From: an uncultured Dorea sp.
GTDB taxonomy: Bacteria > Bacillota > Clostridia > Lachnospirales > Lachnospiraceae
Assembly (NCBI GenBank): GCA_910578455.1
Contig: CAJTQA010000031.1
Location: forward strand, 1 to 39,376
Reading direction: 5' to 3'
DNA: 39,376 nt
Below, piece after piece: positions 6,890 to 13,185 of the stretch. Position numbers and translations under genes: made by a program. Under the pieces are notes generated by a model. The model did not search any database and was not told the DNA's origin. It was given only the letters and a program-made list of their open reading frames with translations. Within the stretch, counting starts at the first letter, position 1. The number at the start of each line of letters is the position of its first letter.

Positions 6890-7459
6890 ATGTACAATAT
6901 TACTTTTGGCGGAACGGGAGGTTCCCGCTGCCCGAAACAAAATACGGCAAGAAATAGATCGCAGACGCCTCTGAGGGATCAGTGCCTTTTTTCTGAACTG
7001 GCAAATTTTCAGAGCGACAGGCCGGCGAAAGTACATTCGGGGATCTTGGCTAACGCATGGGCAGAAAATGGCCAGGAGCTGCATCTGGATTATGATGAAA
7101 GCTCAGTGGAAGACAACCCCGTCATAAAGGCGTGGGGAGTGGATTCGAAAGGCGAGGAGTTCGAACGCCTGATACGTGTAAATGAAGTGGATCCCCGCAA
7201 TGCGTCTCCGGCGGAGATGCGGGCGCTGGAGGCGCACCTGAAAAAACAGGGAGACAGCGTGATCGCGTCTTCGGGAATGCGTGAATGGCGCGTCGGGGAG
7301 GCCATGTGGGGGTTTGACGTAAATGAGAAACTTGATTTTATGCAGTTTCTCAATGAAGGGGCGCAGATGGCGCTGGAGCCGGAAAAAGCGGCAAGGACAC
7401 GGATGGATGCGGAGCGTTTCCTGTTTCATTTTTTGCAGAATCAGGGGATGCGGGAGTAA
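6890..7459 (+). CDS. Unrecognised protein after the two-component pair (1)
   Basis: A 189-residue protein with GGGAGG 9 bases before ATG 6890. The start MYNITFGGTGG is glycine-rich. The middle (about 60-130) contains LDYDESSVEDNPVIKAWGVDSKGEEFERLIRVNEVDP, likely beta-rich, and the end is helical. No signal peptide, membrane segment or known motif is seen. It lies 39 bp after the kinase gene and 32 bp before another unknown gene, with no terminator between them, so all four genes may be one operon. I do not recognise the family. Confidence 0.75.
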   Translation: MYNITFGGTGGSRCPKQNTARNRSQTPLRDQCLFSELANFQSDRPAKVHSGILANAWAENGQELHLDYDESSVEDNPVIKAWGVDSKGEEFERLIRVNEVDPRNASPAEMRALEAHLKKQGDSVIASSGMREWRVGEAMWGFDVNEKLDFMQFLNEGAQMALEPEKAARTRMDAERFLFHFLQNQGMRE

Positions 7460-7463
7460 AGAT

Positions 7464-7496
7464 GGAATTTTAAGTGAAGGAGGAATTTTAAGTGAA
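7464..7496 (+). repeat. 15-bp direct repeat over a translation start
   Basis: GGAATTTTAAGTGAA occurs at 7464-7478 and again at 7482-7496, an 18-bp period. The second copy holds the GTG start of the next gene; the first holds a GTG followed after four codons by a stop. It looks like a recent tandem duplication of the initiation region. Confidence 0.8.
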
Positions 7497-8754
7497 AGGA
7501 CCAAATGAACTTGATTTTGATGTTGCGAAAGGCTCTTGGAACAGGCCGGCGGTGCGGGAAAAAGGAGGGAGGTCTGTATTTTCGGATTGCCTGGTTGACT
7601 GTTGGAACGGAGTCTCGATCTCGGATGTCCATATCTATCAGGATGGTGAAGAGTGCATGGACACGGCGGTGGGATTGGCAATGGATAAAGAAGAATTTTC
7701 TGAGAGGTTCCCGCAGCTGGCAGAGGAAAAACTGGACAGCTTTCTTAGCGGCTATGACATTGAAAGCATGGACTCCGAACAGCTCTATAAGCTTGCTGAA
7801 AAACTGATGGAGGAAGGGGTCATACCTGCGCGCCCGGATGAAAATGGGCTGAATCAGATAGCGGTATTTCCCAAGGCGCTCTATGATTCGTTTCTGAGCG
7901 GAGATGCATCTTGGCTTGGAGGTGTCGTCCGGGATGCGTCGGGATTTATGTATATGGCTGGCGGCGCAGGCGAGACAGGTTTTGGAGTTCCGGAGTTCGG
8001 GATTGGAAGGCTTAAATATGAACAGCAGATGTTAGAGGATGCATTCCGGCGTTTTGAACAGTATTACACAGAAGATGAGCTGAACCGGCACATACAGCTC
8101 GCAAATAGCAAGGCAAAGTTCCTGGAGCTTTTGGAGATGCATTCCGGCAGCAGAGAAGGGGCGGCGCAGCAGGGCGGGAGCCGGACAGAAGGAACCGAAG
8201 AAAATATGGTGAAGACAATGATGCTTAACGGTCAGCGCATATATGTCGTTGACAGAGAAGTAATGGAGGCGCATGGCTATAAGGTTACGGTAACTCCGAG
8301 CTATTTTGACAAGATGGCACAGACTTGGAATGAGGGGCAGAAAAAAGACGCTCTTTCGGAAGAAGAACTGAATGCTTTGAAACAAAAGTATGATTCTGAC
8401 AATATGACGGAGAAGGAGTGCATAGGCCTGCTTGGAGAGCTGGTAGAGGCAGGCATTCTGACAAAGAAGGAGGCTGCAGGCATCTATGACGGCGATATTC
8501 CTCTGGATATAACAAAGCAAAATGGAATGCTTCAGAAGTGTACGCCTGAAATGGAAGCCGCCAGGGCGAGATGGAATAAGGTGTCCGGTGGTGTGAACAG
8601 CCTGGGGAACCTAAACCGGAAGATGGGATATGAGTATTTTGAATCATGGTACGACTGGGCAAAGATGAGTACGAATGTGGATAATCCGGAACAGGAGAAA
8701 AGTTTTGTAGGTATGAGGAAATTCATAGAGATTTTAAGAGAGCTGAGAGCATGA
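7492..8754 (+). CDS. Unrecognised protein after the two-component pair (2)
   Basis: A 420-residue protein with GTG start 7492 and AGGAGG at 8 bases. It is acidic and soluble with no signal peptide or membrane segment. Several stretches look like EF-hand-like or small helical bundles: MDKEEFSERFPQLAEEKL near 63-80, and DNMTEKECIGLLGELVEAGILTKKEAAGIYDGDIP near 302-336. The region 215-235 is a Gly/Ser-rich linker that splits the protein into two halves. The last 80 residues contain a Trp-rich segment (YFESWYDWAKM). It is the last gene before a very strong terminator and probably belongs to the two-component operon. I do not recognise the family. Confidence 0.75.
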   Translation: MKGPNELDFDVAKGSWNRPAVREKGGRSVFSDCLVDCWNGVSISDVHIYQDGEECMDTAVGLAMDKEEFSERFPQLAEEKLDSFLSGYDIESMDSEQLYKLAEKLMEEGVIPARPDENGLNQIAVFPKALYDSFLSGDASWLGGVVRDASGFMYMAGGAGETGFGVPEFGIGRLKYEQQMLEDAFRRFEQYYTEDELNRHIQLANSKAKFLELLEMHSGSREGAAQQGGSRTEGTEENMVKTMMLNGQRIYVVDREVMEAHGYKVTVTPSYFDKMAQTWNEGQKKDALSEEELNALKQKYDSDNMTEKECIGLLGELVEAGILTKKEAAGIYDGDIPLDITKQNGMLQKCTPEMEAARARWNKVSGGVNSLGNLNRKMGYEYFESWYDWAKMSTNVDNPEQEKSFVGMRKFIEILRELRA

Positions 8755-8792
8755 TCCTGAGAGGCAGGCTTTGCGGAATTCATAATTGCAGA

Positions 8793-8838
8793 GGGCAGCT
8801 GGTACAACGATGTAAGTTGTGCCGGCTGCCCCCTTTTT
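8793..8838 (+). terminator. Strong intrinsic terminator ending the host operon
   Basis: A 16-bp stem (8793-8808 with 8816-8831, two G-T pairs) with a 7-nt loop is followed by CC and TTTTT (8834-8838). It lies 12 bp before the candidate prophage end, so the phage inserted immediately after a host transcription unit. Confidence 0.9.
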
Positions 8839-8849
8839 AATATAATAGG

Positions 8850-9030
8850 TGTAGACTACCAAAATAAATGACAAATATTGAGATTCAACGAGATGATTTG
8901 AGAACGCATGGGAAATGACGGGAAACCCCGATAAACAGAGGGATTCGGCGATTTACTTAAAAAGAATTTGACAAATATATTGAAAAAAACCCTTATTTTG
9001 AGACTTGTTTTCATTTGTGTCATATAAATT
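8850..9030. other. Candidate phage left end with transposase-site-like repeats
   Basis: The segment begins TGTAGACTACC. TGACAAATAT occurs at 8869-8878 and 8969-8978, exactly 100 bp apart, and a degenerate inverted copy (TTTGTGTCATATAAATT) lies at about 9014-9030. Spaced short repeats behind a TG terminus are how MuA/TnsB-type transposases mark their ends. No gene is visible between 8755 and 9410, and this region is AT-rich. Confidence 0.5.
8860..8875. repeat. 16-mer CARAATAAATGACAAA, copy 1
   Basis: The copy reads CAAAATAAATGACAAA, differing at one base from identical copies at 13145 and 30547. It is part of the candidate left end. Confidence 0.85.
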
Positions 9031-9137
9031 CAAAAAATCCCGTGTTTATAAGGTCTCCATAAGATTTGATAAAAAAGAGAAATTTTGTTCGTCATCAGAA
9101 AAAGAGTTTAATTGTGAAAAGGAATGGAAAATATGCG

Positions 9138-9166
9138 TAGCGTTATAACGTGTCGTTATAGCGTTA
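9138..9166. repeat. CGTTATAACG palindrome cluster near left end
   Basis: TAGCGTTATAACG (9138-9150) contains the perfect 10-bp palindrome CGTTATAACG; a related CGTTATAGCGTTA follows at 9154-9166. The 13-mer at 9138-9150 recurs as its reverse complement at 24639-24651. Confidence 0.8.
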
Positions 9167-9206
9167 TTTTTTATGGAAATATTTTCAGAAACTCCAGTAA
9201 ATTCAA

Positions 9207-9223
9207 GCGTTACGTTGCGTTAC
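9207..9223. repeat. GCGTTAC direct repeat
   Basis: GCGTTAC occurs at 9207-9213 and 9217-9223, a 10-bp period matching one helical turn. Confidence 0.7.
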
Positions 9224-9280
9224 AATTTTAAGAGCAATAAATATTTGGGAGGAGGAAATAAGACAATTTTTATTACAATT

Positions 9281-9375
9281 CAATACGTCATTTTGGATCA
9301 TGTAAAAAATTGTGACGTATTGGCTTAACCATGCGGTTTAAAGAGTTTTTTAAAAAAAAATAGCAATACGTCACA
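9281..9375. repeat. Three CAATACGTCA boxes
   Basis: CAATACGTCA lies at 9281-9290, CAATACGTCACA at 9364-9375, and its reverse complement TGTGACGTATTG at 9311-9322. They lie just downstream of the leftward repressor gene, between it and the phage end. They are candidate binding sites for the repressor or transposase. Confidence 0.75.
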
Positions 9376-9381
9376 AAATGA

Positions 9382-9397
9382 TTAATAAAATAATCAA
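9382..9397. repeat. 16-bp direct repeat flanking the repressor, left copy
   Basis: TTAATAAAATAATCAA is identical to 9901-9916. The two copies bracket the repressor gene and its promoter region. Confidence 0.8.
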
Positions 9398-9410
9398 AAT
9401 GGGTAAAAAA

Positions 9411-9809
9411 TTATGCTGAAATATTTGTGTTATCGGTAGTCTGAGAATAAGATGATTTTTGTGTTTTTCTTTTTGCTCTTTGCATCTTCATGTTTGCAAT
9501 GTCTAATAGTTCTTCCTGATCTGATAAAGATAGTTCAGTGAAGACATTCAATAACTCGATTTCACGAGCAGATAGTGTTGTTTTAAACGACTCGGAGTTT
9601 GGAGTTTCTCCAAATAAAATCCAATCAACTGAGCAATTAAATAATTTAGATAGTTTAAGTAATGTGGGCGTTGAGGGAAGAGATTTACCATTTTCCAATT
9701 CAGACAAGTGTCCAGTGCGTATGCCTACTAGTGAATTTACATTATTAGGCGTTAGTCCAAGTTCATTTCTTTTTTCTCTTATTCTTGTTCCAATCATATC
9801 TGTATTCAT
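9411..9809 (-). CDS. XRE-family repressor of the prophage
   Basis: A 132-residue protein with an N-terminal lambda-type helix-turn-helix (about 6-65: IREKRNELGLTPNNVNSLVG, HLSELENGKSLPS, LLKLSKLFNCSVDWILFG). A C-terminal helical part follows (SAREIELLNVFTELSLSDQEELLDIA), as in many short immunity repressors. It lacks a LexA-like protease domain. The ATG at 9809 has GGAGG four bases away. It is the only leftward phage gene and lies next to the left end, where Mu keeps its c repressor. It would hold the early promoter off in the lysogen. Nearby palindromes are candidate operators. Confidence 0.88.
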   Translation of the reverse strand: MNTDMIGTRIREKRNELGLTPNNVNSLVGIRTGHLSELENGKSLPSTPTLLKLSKLFNCSVDWILFGETPNSESFKTTLSAREIELLNVFTELSLSDQEELLDIANMKMQRAKRKTQKSSYSQTTDNTNISA

Positions 9810-9822
9810 GCAACCTCCAATC

Positions 9823-9837
9823 TTTTCGACTCGAAAA
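9823..9837. promoter_or_regulatory. Candidate repressor operator (palindrome)
   Basis: TTTTCGA-C-TCGAAAA is a perfect 15-bp palindrome lying 14 bp upstream of the repressor start, where binding could block the repressor's own transcription. Confidence 0.5.
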
Positions 9838-9843
9838 AAATAG

Positions 9844-9849
9844 ATTATA
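9844..9849 (-). promoter_or_regulatory. Candidate -10 box of the repressor promoter
   Basis: On the minus strand this reads TATAAT, 35 bp before the repressor start codon. No good -35 is seen (TAGTTA at 18-bp spacing is the nearest), which fits a regulated promoter. Confidence 0.4.
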
Positions 9850-9859
9850 TCGTAACTTC

Positions 9860-9891
9860 TAGTTGACTAACTACAAATTACGAGTTAAAAT
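9860..9891 (+). promoter_or_regulatory. Candidate early promoter with overlapping operator
   Basis: TTGACT (9863-9868) and TAAAAT (9886-9891) are 17 bp apart. The palindrome TAGTT-GACT-AACTA (9860-9873) covers the -35 box, so a bound repressor would block RNA polymerase. It faces away from the repressor promoter and drives the early genes. Confidence 0.6.
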
Positions 9892-9900
9892 ATATTTGGG

Positions 9901-9916
9901 TTAATAAAATAATCAA
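9901..9916. repeat. 16-bp direct repeat flanking the repressor, right copy
   Basis: TTAATAAAATAATCAA is identical to 9382-9397; it lies just after the early promoter -10 box. Confidence 0.8.
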
Positions 9917-9997
9917 TTTGATTTTAGCACATTCTTTAATAGAAGTGTATTGAAATTAACCTTGTTATTTTGGGTTTTACCAGAAAGAAGGGATGAA

Positions 9998-10171
9998 TTG
10001 AAAAATGGAAAGAAACCAACCAAGAAACAAAAGCTTATCATGAAAAACCACGGGCTGGATCCGGCTCGTTGGCTGGTGGTCAAGAACCTTGGCCGTAGTA
10101 TTGAAGTGGTGAGCAAGATTGCACTAAAGAAAGGGGGGAGGGCAAGGACACGGATTTTAAATATTGAGTAG
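9998..10171 (+). CDS. Small DUF6906-like phage protein
   Basis: Start TTG 9998 has AGAAGG six bases before it, giving a 57-residue product beginning MKNGKKPTKKQKLIMKNHGLDPARWLVVKN. That pattern (short basic N-terminus, KNxGLxPxxWLVVK) is typical of small phage proteins named DUF6906. A longer frame from 9950 has no ribosome site. The function is unknown. It is the first gene after the early promoter. The last residues are very basic (KKGGRARTRILN), consistent with nucleic-acid contact. Confidence 0.65.
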   Translation: MKNGKKPTKKQKLIMKNHGLDPARWLVVKNLGRSIEVVSKIALKKGGRARTRILNIE

Positions 10172-10205
10172 GCATGGTTAAAGACATAAAGAAGATAATT
10201 AAAAA

Positions 10206-10225
10206 GGAGCTGCAGCAACAGCTCC
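10206..10225 (-). terminator. Terminator on the minus strand with no gene before it
   Basis: GGAGCTG (10206-10212) pairs with CAGCTCC (10219-10225) around a 6-nt loop. Read on the minus strand, the stem is followed by a run of five or more T (complement of 10201-10205). The plus strand lacks a T-run. Confidence 0.55.
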
Positions 10226-10266
10226 CGGAATTATGAGTAAGTACTAATGTCCGATGGAACAGAACT

Positions 10267-10333
10267 AAACTACTAATCAGACACATGTACTACATTAATC
10301 ATTTTAACACACAATGCCGAAAGATTGTAGTTT
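10267..10333. repeat. AAACTAC-type repeats in the early leader
   Basis: AAACTACTAATCA (10267-10279), GTACTACATTAATCA (10287-10301) and an inverted AAACTACAATC (10333-10323) share an ACTAC core. The stretch 10172-10377 holds no convincing gene. These could be sites for the Cro/Ner-like protein. Confidence 0.4.
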
Positions 10334-10377
10334 AAAACAAGATTTCACGGAAAACAAAAATGAAAGGGGCATTGAGT

Positions 10378-10509
10378 ATGAAAAAAATTGAAGAAATTAA
10401 GCGGTTACAGGCGGAAGTGGATCACAGGCATCAGGTTGAGGATGAAGCAGTCAGGCTTATATCAGAATGTAGGTTTGAAGAGGCTGTAAAAATCTTAGAA
10501 ACTATTTAA
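10378..10509 (+). CDS. Very small early phage protein (43 aa)
   Basis: ATG 10378 has AAAGGGG eight bases upstream. The product is a single charged helix (MKKIEEIKRLQAEVDHRHQV at the start, ending VKILETI). No family is recognised. Ribosome site, position in the early operon and helical composition support it as a real gene. Confidence 0.5.
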   Translation: MKKIEEIKRLQAEVDHRHQVEDEAVRLISECRFEEAVKILETI

Positions 10510-10537
10510 TAAAATGAATGATGATGAAAGATAGGTG

Positions 10538-10759
10538 ATGAAATGGTACTTAAATTTTTTTTTTGGCGATGGAGAGATCGGAAAACTTAACAAACTCTGC
10601 ATCAATATAGAAGAACGCATAAGAGTTCTTGAAAGCAGTGATGAAGAGGATGATATAAAGGAAATGGATGAGCTGCTGAGTATAGAAATGATTTTAGATA
10701 GGATTTTCTTTGTTTGGCTGAACCAAATGATGATAAAAAGTGAATCTTTGAGGGAATAG
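10538..10759 (+). CDS. Small early phage protein (73 aa), unrecognised
   Basis: ATG 10538 (GTG 10535 is an alternative) begins a 73-residue acidic helical protein, with heptad-like Leu/Ile spacing in LNKLCINIEERIRVLESSDEEDD. GATAGGTG lies upstream. No family is recognised. It lies in the early operon before the Ner-like gene. Confidence 0.5.
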   Translation: MKWYLNFFFGDGEIGKLNKLCINIEERIRVLESSDEEDDIKEMDELLSIEMILDRIFFVWLNQMMIKSESLRE

Positions 10760-10797
10760 TGAGGCTTGGCAGAATTAAGAAAGGACAGGTGATATTC

Positions 10798-11016
10798 ATG
10801 GCAGGGCGGAGACAGCATCTGACCCCGCTGGGGAAAGAGATAAAGAAAAAGTTGATCGACAAAAATATGACTAGCGCAATGTTAGCGGCAGAACTTGGAG
10901 TAAAACCACCATACATTTCAATGATTATGACAGGGGAACGTAGTGGAGCTAAGTACATTTTGAAAATATGTACTATTCTTGATATCAACTATCGAAAGCA
11001 TGAACGAACAGCGTAA
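10798..11016 (+). CDS. Small XRE/Cro-type DNA-binding protein (Ner position)
   Basis: ATG 10798 follows AAAGGACAGGTGAT. The 72-residue product is one helix-turn-helix domain: LGKEIKKKLIDKNMTSAMLAAELGVKPPYISMIMTG, then KYILKICTILDI. A single HTH just before the transposase gene matches the place and size of Mu Ner, which lowers early transcription after induction. The frame opens further upstream at 10759, but that start lacks a good ribosome site. It lies 15 bp before the transposase gene. Confidence 0.8.
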   Translation: MAGRRQHLTPLGKEIKKKLIDKNMTSAMLAAELGVKPPYISMIMTGERSGAKYILKICTILDINYRKHERTA

Positions 11017-11031
11017 GGGAGGGCGAGGAAA

Positions 11032-13143
11032 ATGGCTCAGATAGCATATGTCACATTAGAAGAAGCGGCAGAGCTTGAAGGGATAACTTATAATGCAATG
11101 CAATTACGAGAAGGTCGAGGAAGTGTAGATACTAAATTAGTCCCTCAGAAGTCCGGAGGAAAACCTCTTGTACTGGTGGCAGTCAATTCCTTATCAAAGA
11201 TGGCACAGAATGCCAAGGCAGAGCGTGACCGTCTGATGGAGATCGCATCACAGCCCGCCGATCCGGATGCGGGGAAAGAGCTGGAAGGGAAACAGGAGCG
11301 CCCTTGGTACGTGGATATAGACTATGAGTGGTTCATGCATCAGTACCAGAAAAAGTATTATGAGGCCTGTGAGCTCGGCAACGTGATCCGCAGATTTCTG
11401 CAGGAGAGCCGGAAACATAAAGGTGACCTGACGGAGTTTACCGACCAGTTCGCAAAGGACAACCTGTCAAAGAGCGGCAGGACGTTCCGGCGCATGGTGG
11501 AGGCTTACCAGGAGGCGGAGAACTGGGCGGCAGTGCTCGGGAAACGCGACGGGTGCAGCTATGACTATTTCAAGGTGATCGCCCTCTGCAGGAAGCCGAA
11601 GACAGTGGGGACGTTCCCCTCCATCCCGGAGGACATGAAGCAGGCGGTGAAGAACATCTGGTTTGAAAAGGAGTTCGCGCAGAACAGGCGGAACCGCCAG
11701 GACTTATACGAGGTACTGGAAGAGATAGCGGTCCGGATGGGCTGGAAGAAACTGCCATCCTACCAGACGGTGAACCGGTATGTTTCATGGCTCATGGAAC
11801 ATGAAGGGTTAAGGAGTGCTTACGATTACCAGCGGAACGGAGCCCGGGAGTGGAAGAACAAAAACATGGTCAAGCGCATCCGCGATACCAAGGGGCTTAA
11901 GGTGCTGGAGATGCTGCAGGGCGACGAGCATACCTTTGACTTATGGGTGATGTACAAGACAAAGAGCGGGAAAGAGATCCCGATCCGCCCGAAGCTGGTG
12001 GCATGGATCGACACCCGCAGCAGGATGATCCTCGGGGACATCATCTGCCGGGACGCGGACAGCCAGGTACTGAAGGAGAGCCTGATTAAGTTAATGTATG
12101 AGGATCTGCCGGGGCAGGTGCCAAGATATCTGTACATAGATAACGGAAAGGATTACACCAGCAAAGAGATGATAGGTGTTGACCGGAAGGACCGGCATAA
12201 TCAGGAAGCGAAGGACAGGTTCTTTGACATGGAGTTTGACCGGGCGACCAGGGGATTTTACCACGACATGGGGATTCAGGACGAGCATGTGTCCATGCCC
12301 TATGAGCCTTGGACAAAGGCGCAGATCGAGCGTTCTTTCCGGACGGTCATCGAGAAGTTTTCGAAGAAATACGCAAGCTATACAGGAACGCTGACAGGCT
12401 CGGGCACAGATGCAAAGGTCAATAAGGAGATCAAGCGCATGGCAGAGCGTGGGGAGCTCCTTACCATGGAGGAATTTTACGAGGAGTGGAGGAAATATAA
12501 GGAGAAATACAACAGCCGGATGCACAGCGGGTTAAAGCGTGCCGGGGAAGCCTACAAGACCCCAAAGGAAGTCTTTGAGTATGAAGAGCGGTATGTGAAG
12601 CCGGCGCCGCCAAGGAGTTTCGCGGTGATGGCGCTGATGAAGTCGGAGAAGGCAAGGGTCAACAACGTCGGCATCCGCAGGAACGGGTATTACTACATGT
12701 CAGATGAGCTGCTCCCGTATATCAATCAGGAGGTGGATATCAAGATTGACCCGTATGATGTGACGGCAATCTATGTGATCAATAAATTCGGTCAGACGGT
12801 CTGCAAGGCCGTGTGCCAGGAGCTCCTGCAGTTCGGCACCGTGTCGGACGACACTCTGAAGGAACACCGGAAACAGCAGAACCGGCAGCTTAAGGAAGTG
12901 AAAAAAGCCATTGAGGAGGCAACGGTTCCCTTTGACGGGGATACGAAGGCGGCACATAAAGGCATGGTGGGCGGCGTGAAACTCACCATCGGGAAGGAGC
13001 CGGTGAAAAGTAAGGTGGTCGCGATGCCGTCAGAGGGCTTAAGGAGGCATAAGAGACAGGTACAGGATATTGAAAATTCTGAATACATGAAATCACAGGC
13101 GGAGAAGGCAATGGAAAAGCTAAGGCAGATCCAGGATGCATAA
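11032..13143 (+). CDS. Mu A/TnsB-type DDE transposase
   Basis: This 703-residue protein is the recombinase that cuts and joins the phage ends. An N-terminal HTH (about 5-30, YVTLEEAAELEGITYNAMQL) is followed by helical DNA-binding domains (about 95-260), the RNaseH-like core (about 290-450) and a Mu-type C-terminal barrel. The likely catalytic triad is Asp298 (LQGDEHTFDLW), Asp370 (LYIDNGKDY) and Glu433 (KAQIERSF), matching Asp269, Asp336 and Glu392 of Mu A. GGAGGGCGAGG precedes ATG 11032. The C-terminus is basic (RRHKRQVQ), where Mu A contacts its ATPase. The ATPase gene follows 42 bp later, separated by a copy of the 16-mer repeat. Confidence 0.96.
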   Translation: MAQIAYVTLEEAAELEGITYNAMQLREGRGSVDTKLVPQKSGGKPLVLVAVNSLSKMAQNAKAERDRLMEIASQPADPDAGKELEGKQERPWYVDIDYEWFMHQYQKKYYEACELGNVIRRFLQESRKHKGDLTEFTDQFAKDNLSKSGRTFRRMVEAYQEAENWAAVLGKRDGCSYDYFKVIALCRKPKTVGTFPSIPEDMKQAVKNIWFEKEFAQNRRNRQDLYEVLEEIAVRMGWKKLPSYQTVNRYVSWLMEHEGLRSAYDYQRNGAREWKNKNMVKRIRDTKGLKVLEMLQGDEHTFDLWVMYKTKSGKEIPIRPKLVAWIDTRSRMILGDIICRDADSQVLKESLIKLMYEDLPGQVPRYLYIDNGKDYTSKEMIGVDRKDRHNQEAKDRFFDMEFDRATRGFYHDMGIQDEHVSMPYEPWTKAQIERSFRTVIEKFSKKYASYTGTLTGSGTDAKVNKEIKRMAERGELLTMEEFYEEWRKYKEKYNSRMHSGLKRAGEAYKTPKEVFEYEERYVKPAPPRSFAVMALMKSEKARVNNVGIRRNGYYYMSDELLPYINQEVDIKIDPYDVTAIYVINKFGQTVCKAVCQELLQFGTVSDDTLKEHRKQQNRQLKEVKKAIEEATVPFDGDTKAAHKGMVGGVKLTIGKEPVKSKVVAMPSEGLRRHKRQVQDIENSEYMKSQAEKAMEKLRQIQDA

Positions 13144-13144
13144 C

Positions 13145-13160
13145 CAGAATAAATGACAAA
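13145..13160. repeat. 16-mer CARAATAAATGACAAA, copy 2
   Basis: CAGAATAAATGACAAA begins two bases after the transposase stop and ends before the ribosome site of the ATPase gene. It is identical to 30547-30562 and, with ACC before and T after it, matches the left-end copy at 18 of 19 bases. Confidence 0.9.
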
Positions 13161-13185
13161 TTGTTAAAGGAAAGGACGGTACGTT

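Noticed and set aside
8867..8917. ATG within the 16-mer repeat opens a 16-codon frame; short frames also follow the other two copies
   Set aside because: The peptides share only the first two residues and differ in length, so a conserved leader peptide is not supported.
9240..9290. Strong GGGAGGAGG ribosome-like site
   Set aside because: No start codon in reach opens a frame of useful length; it sits in the non-coding left-end region.
10173..10235. 20-codon frame MVKDIKKIIKKELQQQLPEL
   Set aside because: No good ribosome site and it runs through the minus-strand terminator stem; likely chance.
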